DNA from: Paludibacter jiangxiensis
Lineage (GTDB): Bacteria > Bacteroidota > Bacteroidia > Bacteroidales > Paludibacteraceae
Direction: 5' to 3'
NCBI RefSeq assembly: GCF_001618385.1
Contig: NZ_BDCR01000003.1
Span: 248,001-312,000, forward strand
Length of the DNA: 64,000 bases
Of the stretch, positions 16,765 through 24,719 are shown piece by piece. The number at the start of each line of letters is the position of its first letter. Within the stretch, counting starts at the first letter, position 1. Made by a program: the position numbers and the translations under genes. The notes beneath the pieces were generated by a model that was given only the letters and a program-made list of their open reading frames with translations, did no database searches and was not told where the DNA came from.

Positions 16765-18246
16765 ATGGAGGGATTACTTCAACATTTAGAACAGCTCATC
16801 ATTCAGCACGACTACGCCATTCTTCCGGAATTCGGCGGGTTTATAGTGAATTATGTCCCTGCTAAGATTGATGAATCCAGAAACCTCATCACTGCACCCT
16901 GCAAAGAAATCGTCTTCAATCCTGCCCTGAATTACAACGACGGTTTGCTTGCCGGTTCTATTCAACAGTCTGAAAATGTGTCTTTCCGAAAAGCCAATTT
17001 AATTGTTCGCGACTACGTTGATGAATTAAAAAAACGATTAAAAAACGGAGAAACTGTAGCTCTGGGAAAAATCGGCAGCTTACACCTGAACGAAAACGGA
17101 CAAACAGAATTCATATCGGCCGACTCATATGATTTTCTACCGGATAACATCGGCAATTACGACATTCGGCTCAAAGCTGTAAATCACGAAGAAGAGGAAA
17201 CAAGTCAGATTGTACTTCAATTTCCAACGACCAAGCGTCGTTTATACAAATATGCAGCAGTTTTTGTCGTATTGATAGGCTTAGCCGTGCTGACGCCACT
17301 GCTTCACATGCATTTTTCACCTTATTTAGCGAAGCTCAACCCGCTGGCTTTTTTCCAAAAAGATTCAGTATTAACCGACTCCTCTCACAAACATCTCATT
17401 ATTGCAATTGCAGACACTGATGAGTTAAAAAAAGATAGTCTAACTAAAGCGCCTCTTGCATCTGACAGCTCCAAAAACAGATGCAAAGCGCCTTGGCATG
17501 TAATTGCAGGTTCGTATCCAACCAAAGTAGAAGCCGTTGATAAAGCACGGGAGCTACAAAAGCAACCGGCATACAAAAGTACCTGCATAGCTTACAGTAC
17601 AAGATTGAGCAAAAGTGCTATACCGGCAGCCAAAAATCCGATAAACGTTCAAGCACAACCACAAGGTCAACAAAAAGCATGGCATATTGTAGTTGCAAAT
17701 TTCGAAACGCCAAATAAGGCTCTCAGATTTGCGCAACAACAATCAGCAAACGAAAAAATGCAGATAGAAGCTTACGGCACAAACAATGTTTACCGGATCA
17801 TTGCAGGATCCTATTCGTCAGAAAAAGAAGCTGACATTAAGCTTGCAGAAATAAGAAAACGCGCAGCCTTCAAAACAGCATGGGTACTCCACAATCCAGT
17901 TTTGTTGAACTACCCCCTATCTTCAAAGCCGACTGTAGCTCCGAAAGCTACAGCACAGCCAGTAGTTCAAAAAACGACATCTTCAAACAGCAATATACCG
18001 CAATTAACTAACGATTCGTGGTATGTGGTAGTTGGCAATTACGTAACGCTACAACAAGCACAGCAATACGCCAATGCAACCGGGAAAGCAGAGAAAGTTT
18101 CGTTAAGTGTGGTAAAAGACAAGAAATTCTATCGGGTCATTGCCGGATCATTCAGCGACAAAGAAGCTGCTAACGCCAAGGTCAAAGAACTACACAAACA
18201 TGCAGCCTTTGCTGAAGCCTGGGCATTCCACAAACCGCAAAAATAG
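16765..18246 (+). CDS. HU-like/CCDC81-type domain plus SPOR-repeat membrane protein
   Basis: The 493-residue protein has three parts. Residues 1-140 resemble the paired HU-like (CCDC81-related) domains found at the N-terminus of Bacteroidota SPOR proteins (LPEFGGFIVNYVPA, VALGKIGSLHL). A single transmembrane helix spans about 162-182. The outer part carries SPOR-type segments starting APWHVIAGSY, KAWHIVVANF / VYRIIAGSY and SWYVVVGNY / FYRVIAGSF. SPOR domains bind glycan-only peptidoglycan at division sites. The layout places the HU-like domain in the cytoplasm and SPOR in the periplasm, so the protein could link DNA or a cytoplasmic partner to septal wall. That role is inferred. Confidence 0.88.
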   Translation: MEGLLQHLEQLIIQHDYAILPEFGGFIVNYVPAKIDESRNLITAPCKEIVFNPALNYNDGLLAGSIQQSENVSFRKANLIVRDYVDELKKRLKNGETVALGKIGSLHLNENGQTEFISADSYDFLPDNIGNYDIRLKAVNHEEEETSQIVLQFPTTKRRLYKYAAVFVVLIGLAVLTPLLHMHFSPYLAKLNPLAFFQKDSVLTDSSHKHLIIAIADTDELKKDSLTKAPLASDSSKNRCKAPWHVIAGSYPTKVEAVDKARELQKQPAYKSTCIAYSTRLSKSAIPAAKNPINVQAQPQGQQKAWHIVVANFETPNKALRFAQQQSANEKMQIEAYGTNNVYRIIAGSYSSEKEADIKLAEIRKRAAFKTAWVLHNPVLLNYPLSSKPTVAPKATAQPVVQKTTSSNSNIPQLTNDSWYVVVGNYVTLQQAQQYANATGKAEKVSLSVVKDKKFYRVIAGSFSDKEAANAKVKELHKHAAFAEAWAFHKPQK

Positions 18247-18250
18247 CACA

Positions 18251-18391
18251 CAGTACTCAGTCGACAGTACACAGTGAGGTTGAATCGTGTAATCGTTGAA
18301 TTGCTTAATCTGCAGATTACTGAAATCTTGAACCCTGAAACTTTGGGATCAATTCGTGACTGTGTACTGAACACTGTAAACTGCGTACTAA
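18251..18391. repeat. Inverted repeat between convergent genes
   Basis: CAGTACACAGT (18265-18275) is exactly complementary to ACTGTGTACTG (18359-18369), and the pairing extends outward imperfectly. It lies between the HU-SPOR gene and mutS2. It may act as a hairpin terminator, but no T run is present. Confidence 0.55.
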
Positions 18392-18392
18392 A

Positions 18393-20831
18393 TCACAAAT
18401 CTACCACGGTAATTCCCGCGCCACCCAACTGCACATGTTCGTCGGCAAAATGGCGCACACCGGGAATGGTTCCCAAATATTGGCGGATGAGTTGACGAAG
18501 GATGCCGGTACCAGTTCCGTGAAGGATGCGCACCCGCTCCACGCCCATCATCAGGGCATCGTCGATAAAATATTGCACCGCTTGTAACGCCTCATCGCCT
18601 CGCATTCCGCGCACGTCGATATCCTGTTTGAAGTTAAGTTTTCGCTGGCGCAACACCTCATCGCTATCACTACCCAACGCACCCTTCTGGCGGACAATCT
18701 CTTTCTCTTTATTACGACTCACCCGTTCGAGACGGTTGGCTTTAACGGTCGATTTAAGATTTCCAAACGCCACAGTGACGTTATTGCCATCCACCTCAAT
18801 TACATCGCCAATGGAATCGTGACCAGCCAGTTTCACCCGATCGCCCGCTTTGATCGGTTCTTGCTTCGGTTGCTCAGGCTTTTTGTGTTGCTTCTCTGGT
18901 TTGGGTTTATGCTTTTCTTTGGGTTGTTTTTCGTGCTTCGGTTTTTCGTCGAGTCTGGTACGGAATTCCTCGAACTCCTGACGCGCGCCACGGGTAGCTT
19001 CCCGTTCGGCCTGCGCCTCCTTAATGCGACGAATCGTATTTTCGATGGTGGCATTGGCCTCCGACAACAGCTGCTGCGCCTCGGCTTTTGCCTTATTGAG
19101 CACCTCTTTGCGCTGCGCCTTCATCTCGCTCTGATCGGTTTCGTAGCGGGCGGTCAGTTCCTCGAGCCGTTTCTCTTTCTGGCGGATCTGCTGCCGTTTG
19201 TTTTCCCAGTAATGTTTGTCGCGCAAAATATCCTGCACATACTTATCCAAATCGACATGCGCCGAACCTGCTTTTTCAGATGCTTCAGCAATTACCTCTT
19301 CCGAAAGTCCGATTTTGCGGGCAATTTCGATGGCAAACGAACTGCCGGGAATACCAATTTGTAATTTATAAAGAGGTTGCAACTGATGGCGATCGAACAG
19401 CATGGCGCCGTTGACGATACCTTCGGCCGTCTCCGCAAAATGTTTCAGGTTGGTGTAGTGGGTGGTAATCACCCCGAAAGCACCGTTGGTATTGAGGCGA
19501 TGCAGTACCGCTTCAGCAATGGCGCCCCCGATCTGAGGTTCAGTACCGGTACCGAATTCGTCGATGAGCAAAAGGGTTTTTCCGTTGCTATTGCGGATAA
19601 AATGCTTCATGTGCAACAGGTGCGAACTGTAGGTCGAAAGATCGTCCTCAATCGATTGTTCATCGCCGATATCGATAAAAAGCTTGTCGAAAATACCGAA
19701 ACGGCTGGCATCACTTACCGATACCGGAATACCGCACTGCACCATGTATTGCAGTAAACCCACCGTTTTCAGGCAGACCGATTTACCCCCAGCATTCGGT
19801 CCCGAAATCAGCAGGATGCGTTGTTTTTCGTTCAACGTAATATCGAGCGGAACGATGGACTTACCCACTTTCTTGAGAGTGCGTTGCAACAGGGGATGAA
19901 CGGCACGCTCCCACTCCACGCGACAATCGTTATCGATGCGGGGAACAATGGCGCCATTATCGAGTGCAAAAAGCGCTTTGGCACGGATGAAATCGAAAAT
20001 ACCCAACACGCGATAGGCTTCCTTTAGCTCTTCGAGATCGGGACGAATGTAGTTAGCAAACTCGGTAAGGATGCGAATCTTCTCGCGCCGCTCGTCCGAT
20101 TGCAATTCACGTACCCGGTTGTTGGCCTCCACCACCTCGGCAGGCTCTATGTAGACCGTCTTCCCGGTGGCCGATTCGTCGTGCACGATACCCCGCAACT
20201 TCCGTTTGAACGAAGGAGAAACGGGAATCACCAGACGGCCGTCACGTACCGAAGGAGCGGCATCTTTCTCCACAAAACCTTCAGACTGCGCCTTTCTGAG
20301 AATAGAATGCAAGGTACGTGAGATGCTGCCCTGCACCTGAAACAGGTCGCGACGGATCTGCGCCAATGCTGGCGAAGCATTGTCTTTCAACAATCCGTGG
20401 GGATTGAGCAAGGCATCGAGCCGTTTAAGCACTTCGGGAAAAAGCGCGGTACCTTCGGCACAAGCACTCAACGCCACGTAACGTGTTTCGTCACGGCGGG
20501 CAAAAAACTGCACCAAATCGCGAATGGTACTCAGCGAACGTTGCAGGTCGAACAGTTCCGACTCCTGCGGAAAAGTTCCCTCCACCCGCAAACGCGAGAG
20601 CATTTCGCGCAAATCGAAATAGTAGCTCACCGGCCAGGCATCAGACTCCTCCATCAGGATGTCCATCATTTCGCGCGTCTCGGCAAGGCGGCGCACCACC
20701 TCATCGTAAACCGGTGAAAAGACGGTCAGTTCCACCTCTTCGCGCCCAATAGCGCTAAGACAGCGTTCCTGCAGGAGGGTACGAACAGTGTCGAACCCCA
20801 CTTTATGCTCAAAATTTGAAGGATATATCAT
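18393..20831 (-). CDS. mutS2: MutS2 (endonuclease MutS2 / ribosome-rescue ATPase)
   Basis: The 812 residues carry the core and clamp regions, the ATPase domain with Walker A GPNAGGKS (344-351), Walker B LLIDEFGTGT, a long coiled coil (about residues 515-640) with a Lys/Glu/Pro-rich stretch, a KOW-like segment, and a C-terminal Smr nuclease domain (DVRGMRGDEAL ... RILHGTGTGILR). There is no N-terminal mismatch-recognition domain, which separates it from MutS. Known roles are suppression of recombination and, in Bacillus, resolving collided ribosomes. Confidence 0.96.
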   Translation of the reverse strand: MIYPSNFEHKVGFDTVRTLLQERCLSAIGREEVELTVFSPVYDEVVRRLAETREMMDILMEESDAWPVSYYFDLREMLSRLRVEGTFPQESELFDLQRSLSTIRDLVQFFARRDETRYVALSACAEGTALFPEVLKRLDALLNPHGLLKDNASPALAQIRRDLFQVQGSISRTLHSILRKAQSEGFVEKDAAPSVRDGRLVIPVSPSFKRKLRGIVHDESATGKTVYIEPAEVVEANNRVRELQSDERREKIRILTEFANYIRPDLEELKEAYRVLGIFDFIRAKALFALDNGAIVPRIDNDCRVEWERAVHPLLQRTLKKVGKSIVPLDITLNEKQRILLISGPNAGGKSVCLKTVGLLQYMVQCGIPVSVSDASRFGIFDKLFIDIGDEQSIEDDLSTYSSHLLHMKHFIRNSNGKTLLLIDEFGTGTEPQIGGAIAEAVLHRLNTNGAFGVITTHYTNLKHFAETAEGIVNGAMLFDRHQLQPLYKLQIGIPGSSFAIEIARKIGLSEEVIAEASEKAGSAHVDLDKYVQDILRDKHYWENKRQQIRQKEKRLEELTARYETDQSEMKAQRKEVLNKAKAEAQQLLSEANATIENTIRRIKEAQAEREATRGARQEFEEFRTRLDEKPKHEKQPKEKHKPKPEKQHKKPEQPKQEPIKAGDRVKLAGHDSIGDVIEVDGNNVTVAFGNLKSTVKANRLERVSRNKEKEIVRQKGALGSDSDEVLRQRKLNFKQDIDVRGMRGDEALQAVQYFIDDALMMGVERVRILHGTGTGILRQLIRQYLGTIPGVRHFADEHVQLGGAGITVVDL

Positions 20832-20883
20832 CTAATGTGGCAATATGCTAATTTGAAAATGTGTCAATTGAATCGGAATCGGG

Positions 20884-20976
20884 GCACACGGATTACACGG
20901 AATTCTTCACGGATAAACACTGATTTTATAATGAAATGTGATCCATGTTACCAAGGCATCAGTGTAATCCGTGTGC
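20884..20976. repeat. CACACGGATTACAC-type inverted repeat
   Basis: Perfect 15-bp arms GCACACGGATTACAC (20884-20898) and its complement (20962-20976), with a further partial copy of CACGGAT inside. Related sequences occur at 56825-57000. The element lies in the gap upstream of mutS2. Confidence 0.75.
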
Positions 20977-21146
20977 TCAGATTTTCGGACTACAAAAATA
21001 CGCAAACAATTTGATACGGGAATATTTTGAAAACGACAGTCTCTTCAGAACATTGCCAGCTGACGCTTTGCCTCCATCGCAAATATTTAACTTAAATAGT
21101 TGTAATTTAGAAATAAATTATTGATCTTTGGAAGATAAAAAATAAG

Positions 21147-21677
21147 ATGAGAAAGATTCTATACATATCAATATTTTTGATAGCAGTATGTCCAATTGTT
21201 TTCAGCGGTCAAGTGAATAAAACGCCCCAACAATTGATCGACATTACCATATTCAATACTCAGGAAAAGAAAAATTGGATTTTCCAGAAGGACTATCAGC
21301 TCTCTCAACTCAACCAATCTGAGATCTCAGAATGTGAGCATATCTTGAAAATCTTCATTGATCAATACAATATCAAAGGAAAGGCCAAACTGGACAGTCT
21401 AAAAAAGCGCTACAACACACCAAAGTATAAACATATTCAATTTTTAAAAAATCAATTTTATATCGATCTGAAAAAATACGGCAGACAGTATATTGCGGTC
21501 AAGGACAAACACAGCCATACAATTGTATATATTAATTGCTTTTGCAACCCATCTGAGTTTTCCTATAGAAAACAAGAATGGGTTCAGGTTGAAGACGGAG
21601 GAAATTGTTTCTTCCAAATTAAAATCGATCTGAACGATAAAAAGGTCATCGATTACAAAGAAAATGGTGTAGCATAA
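21147..21677 (+). CDS. Small secreted protein of unknown function
   Basis: The 176 residues begin with a typical signal peptide (RKILYISIFLIAVCPIVFSG). The mature part is Lys-rich with no recognised domain; it holds a CFCNPSEF stretch and a C-terminal QIKIDLNDKKVID strand-like segment, reminiscent of small beta-rich periplasmic proteins. A near-consensus promoter (TTG, 20 bases, GATCTTTG at about 21123-21130) is just upstream of the start. The gene is AT-richer than mutS2. I do not recognise the family. Confidence 0.75.
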   Translation: MRKILYISIFLIAVCPIVFSGQVNKTPQQLIDITIFNTQEKKNWIFQKDYQLSQLNQSEISECEHILKIFIDQYNIKGKAKLDSLKKRYNTPKYKHIQFLKNQFYIDLKKYGRQYIAVKDKHSHTIVYINCFCNPSEFSYRKQEWVQVEDGGNCFFQIKIDLNDKKVIDYKENGVA

Positions 21678-21681
21678 ACAC

Positions 21682-21847
21682 GTCGTACCTAAAGGCACTC
21701 CGATTTCTGATGAAGCATTTCGTTCTATAAACCTTACGTACCTAACGGCACTGAACCTGCAAAATCCAGCAAACAAAAATCCCGTTAGGGATGAAAGGCT
21801 TATAGAAACTAATACGCACCAAAGAAACATAGTCCCATCGGGACGAC
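21682..21847 (+). repeat. Structured intergenic repeat, copy 1
   Basis: Begins GTCGTACCTA and ends TCGGGACGAC, imperfect terminal inverted repeats. Inside, CCTAACGG (21741-21748) pairs with CCGTTAGG (21782-21789). The left part is partly doubled (a second CGTACCTAACGGCACT). A shorter copy is at 22810-22922, so the two copies bracket the ferredoxin-nitroreductase gene. Confidence 0.85.
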
Positions 21848-21879
21848 ACATAATAATAACCTTACAAAACACAATACCA

Positions 21880-22797
21880 ATGTCTATTCCAACCAGCAGA
21901 ACCAAAGAACAGGCCAGGGTACTAATCGACGAAAACCTTTGCAACGGATGCGGCCTGTGCGTCAGTGTGTGTAAAGATTTCAGTCTGGAAATAGTTGACA
22001 AGAAAGTCCGGTTGGCCGACACGGCCGTATTCGGATGCATCGGCTGCGGGCATTGCATGATGGTGTGTCCACAAGAAGCTATCACCATCGAAGGACGTTG
22101 CATGAGTAAGGAGGACCTTTTTGATCTTCCAGCTCAAGAGACGGCCTGCGATTTCTCCTCTTTCCGTAGCCTGTTGACCCGAAGACGCAGCATCCGCGAG
22201 TTCAAGGATATTCCGGTCGACAAGGCATTGATTGAACAGGTGATCGTAGCCGCACAAACGGCTCCAATGGGCTTACCTCCCTCCGACGTGCATGTGCTTG
22301 TGCTCGACACCAAGGAGAAAGTCCACGCCTTTGCCGCCGATTTCACCGCTTATCTCGAGAAACTGAAATGGCTCACTTCGGGCTGGTTTCTGGCTCTGAT
22401 GCGCCCGTTCTGGGGTAAAGCCAACAACGAACTGTTTCGCGGATTTGTCAAACCCTGTCTGAAAGTGTACACGGAACGGATGAAGAACGGCGAGAACGTG
22501 ATCAATTACGATGCGCCGGTTGCACTCTATTTTTACGGATCTCCTTATAGTGATCCGGCCGATCCATTGGTAGCGGCCACCTACGCCATGCTCGCTGCCG
22601 AAAGCCTCGGGCTGGGTACCTGCATGTTGGGAGCCGTGCATCCGCTCATTCAGAATGGGAAAGCGGCCCAACGTTTTCGGGAACAACACGGTATCCGCTA
22701 CGCGAGCCGCGAAGGTGTTTTTGTCATTATGGGACATCCCGCCATCCATTACAAAAAAGGAGTGAAGCGCACATTCGCATCGGTCGATTGGAGATAA
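21880..22797 (+). CDS. Ferredoxin-nitroreductase fusion protein
   Basis: The 305 residues start with a dicluster ferredoxin domain: CNGCGLCVSVC and CIGCGHCMMVCP are two [4Fe-4S] sites with CxxCxxCxxxC spacing. A nitroreductase domain follows (LTRRRSIREFKD, APMGLPPSDVHVLV, ESLGLGTCMLGAV) for FMN binding. Electrons probably pass from ferredoxin clusters to FMN and an unknown substrate. This fusion is common in anaerobes. Structured repeats lie immediately before and after the gene. Confidence 0.93.
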   Translation: MSIPTSRTKEQARVLIDENLCNGCGLCVSVCKDFSLEIVDKKVRLADTAVFGCIGCGHCMMVCPQEAITIEGRCMSKEDLFDLPAQETACDFSSFRSLLTRRRSIREFKDIPVDKALIEQVIVAAQTAPMGLPPSDVHVLVLDTKEKVHAFAADFTAYLEKLKWLTSGWFLALMRPFWGKANNELFRGFVKPCLKVYTERMKNGENVINYDAPVALYFYGSPYSDPADPLVAATYAMLAAESLGLGTCMLGAVHPLIQNGKAAQRFREQHGIRYASREGVFVIMGHPAIHYKKGVKRTFASVDWR

Positions 22798-22809
22798 ATT
22801 GGTAATAGT

Positions 22810-22922
22810 GTCGTGCCTAACGGCACTAAACGATCAAGATACGGCAAGCGAAAATCCCGTTAGGGATGAAAGGTTTATAAAAATGACATCGAACTATATG
22901 AACTCAGTCTCGTAGGGACGAC
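22810..22922 (+). repeat. Structured intergenic repeat, copy 2
   Basis: Ends GTCGTGCCTA (22810-22819) and TAGGGACGAC (22913-22922) form a terminal inverted repeat with one mismatch. CCTAACGG (22816-22823) pairs with CCGTTAGG (22857-22864). It shares the core CCCGTTAGGGATGAAAGG with copy 1, in the same orientation. Confidence 0.85.
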
Positions 22923-22936
22923 AAAAACAACAACGC

Positions 22937-23632
22937 ATGAAAAAACTGCTGATCTATTTATTTGTGCTGCTACTGGTAGCCTGTGGCAGTAAAAAAAGCG
23001 ATATTCCGGTACCGGAAAACGCCACGCAATATACCTTCTCGTTGCCGCATCAAATCGAGTTTGGGGTTGCCAGCGGAAGCTATGTGGTCATCTACCAGTA
23101 TGCCCAGCCACTCGATACAGCATTTTACTATAGCAACATTGTTAACATCGGAAAAGACACCATCGTTTACGCTCAGGCTCGCTCCTTACCGGATGAAACA
23201 GGCCGACGGTTCGACTCCAAAACAAAAGCGATGAGTGGCAACGTGACGGCGTTGGTTTTGTACGATGGCAAAAAGTTTCATTACCTGAAACCGCCCTATT
23301 TCGATCCTTATTTTTCAGCATTTTCTGTCGAGGGGCAGGAACTTTACTATTGGGGAATCAATAAAGACAACGCCAAAACCTATGCCTGCCGTTACAACCT
23401 GAGAACAGGAGCGACTAAAGCCATTTACCTTATAGTGGATGAAGGAACCGACTATTTCGGAGCATTCTATCCGCCTCGTATTGACGAATCGGGCATTCTA
23501 TTCAAAGAAGATATTGGTAACCAGTGGGTATTCAACAAAGCATTCGACCAGATGCTGAAACGCATGGTTCGTCCGGAAGCCGAAGAAGAAAAGGATTCGG
23601 TAAAAACAGAGACAGCTTTATTTAAAATCTGA
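22937..23632 (+). CDS. Putative lipoprotein of unknown function
   Basis: The 231-residue protein has a lipobox signal peptide (LLIYLFVLLLVACGSKK; cysteine at about residue 16). The mature part has several YYSNIV / VYAQ / FHYLKPPYFDPYF strands suggesting a beta-rich fold, and an acidic C-terminal tail. No family recognised. The next gene starts 4 bases after its stop, so they form an operon of cell-envelope proteins. Confidence 0.75.
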   Translation: MKKLLIYLFVLLLVACGSKKSDIPVPENATQYTFSLPHQIEFGVASGSYVVIYQYAQPLDTAFYYSNIVNIGKDTIVYAQARSLPDETGRRFDSKTKAMSGNVTALVLYDGKKFHYLKPPYFDPYFSAFSVEGQELYYWGINKDNAKTYACRYNLRTGATKAIYLIVDEGTDYFGAFYPPRIDESGILFKEDIGNQWVFNKAFDQMLKRMVRPEAEEEKDSVKTETALFKI

Positions 23633-23636
23633 AAAC

Positions 23637-24533
23637 ATGACCTATTCAAACTTATTCAAATCAAATACTAAGATCCAATTCCTTGTTCTGATATTATTAG
23701 GATTTATCGGATTTACATCTGCTTTTGCCAAAGAGTTTCAAACCGACTTAAACGGATTCCGACTCAAACAATTCCGAACAGTGCCTAAAAACGAACTGAA
23801 AAATTTACTGCAAAAGGATAAATTCGAAGACGGATTTGAGTATGAAATGTACGCCATTAAACCGGACACTTCGGTCTACATGACTTTTGAATACGACAAA
23901 GCCGACCTCAACGTGATCTGGTCTATACAGGTTACCGGAAGAGCTAAGGGTTACGATTGTAAATTCAAGGGATTGACCTTGGGAATGAGCAAAGATGAAG
24001 TGGAACATACACTTGGACAACCATCCTCTAAAGTAGATGCAGGAGAATATGGAACCCGTTGGGAATATGAGGGAACAAATTACAGTGTAGAAATCAATTC
24101 TCAGAACCAATTGAGCAGTATCAAAATCATGAACATATCCGATAAATTCTTCCCTCGAGTTGATGCCACAATGATCCCTTCTTTTGAGCAATTCTCTGCC
24201 GTTATACGATCTGGAGACCGTAAGAAAATCATCAATTTGCTTGATCCTGACATTGAAATTTACGAGAAGAACGAGACCTATTCATTCGAAAGAGCAATCG
24301 ACTCGGAGATCGACAGCGACGCATCGGGGGTGTTCCGCAGGATCGAAACTATCAAAGCAAGATTAGAGCTTGTTAACCCTACCGACTCTACTCAATACGA
24401 AGAAAATATACGCATTATGGAGGGGAGAACTCCTATGCATGTCGCTAAAATTAAAACTGCTAAAAATTATACTGAAATCGTTTTCAATTGGACATTTGGT
24501 AAATACCGGATATGGGAAATCAAACTAGATTAA
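23637..24533 (+). CDS. Secreted protein with an OmlA/SmpA-like segment
   Basis: The 298 residues have an N-terminal hydrophobic signal (FLVLILLGFIGFTSAFA). In the middle, LTLGMSKDEVEHTLGQPSSK followed by TRWEYEG resembles the beta-lactamase-inhibitor-like/SmpA motif of small envelope proteins (G-M-x-xxEVxxxLGxP). The C-terminal half ends in beta strands around IVFNWTFGKYRIWEIKLD. Function unknown. Co-transcribed with the lipoprotein gene 4 bases upstream. Confidence 0.72.
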   Translation: MTYSNLFKSNTKIQFLVLILLGFIGFTSAFAKEFQTDLNGFRLKQFRTVPKNELKNLLQKDKFEDGFEYEMYAIKPDTSVYMTFEYDKADLNVIWSIQVTGRAKGYDCKFKGLTLGMSKDEVEHTLGQPSSKVDAGEYGTRWEYEGTNYSVEINSQNQLSSIKIMNISDKFFPRVDATMIPSFEQFSAVIRSGDRKKIINLLDPDIEIYEKNETYSFERAIDSEIDSDASGVFRRIETIKARLELVNPTDSTQYEENIRIMEGRTPMHVAKIKTAKNYTEIVFNWTFGKYRIWEIKLD

Positions 24534-24670
24534 ACAGGAATTCCAGTAAATCAGCAGTGGCATCATCATTTCCATAATTATCACTCAAAATTAATAGAAA
24601 TACACGATGAACTCTTTTGCTTACTTTTAAAAGCCACAGTGAATTCCAAACTACAACACTGGATAAAAAG

Positions 24671-24698
24671 GGGAGGTATGTTACAAATCACACCTCCC
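24671..24698 (-). terminator. Terminator of the outer-membrane protein gene
   Basis: Hairpin GGGAGGT (24671-24677) / ACCTCCC (24692-24698) is preceded on the plus strand by AAAAG, giving a T-rich tail on the minus strand. It lies just past the stop at 24720. Confidence 0.75.
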
Positions 24699-24719
24699 GT
24701 TCCATATTATAACAGACCT

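Noticed and set aside
18819-19364. 181-codon plus-strand ORF inside mutS2
   Set aside because: Antisense to the coiled-coil region of mutS2; its Leu/Phe-rich sequence is the complement of a Lys/Glu-rich coding stretch.
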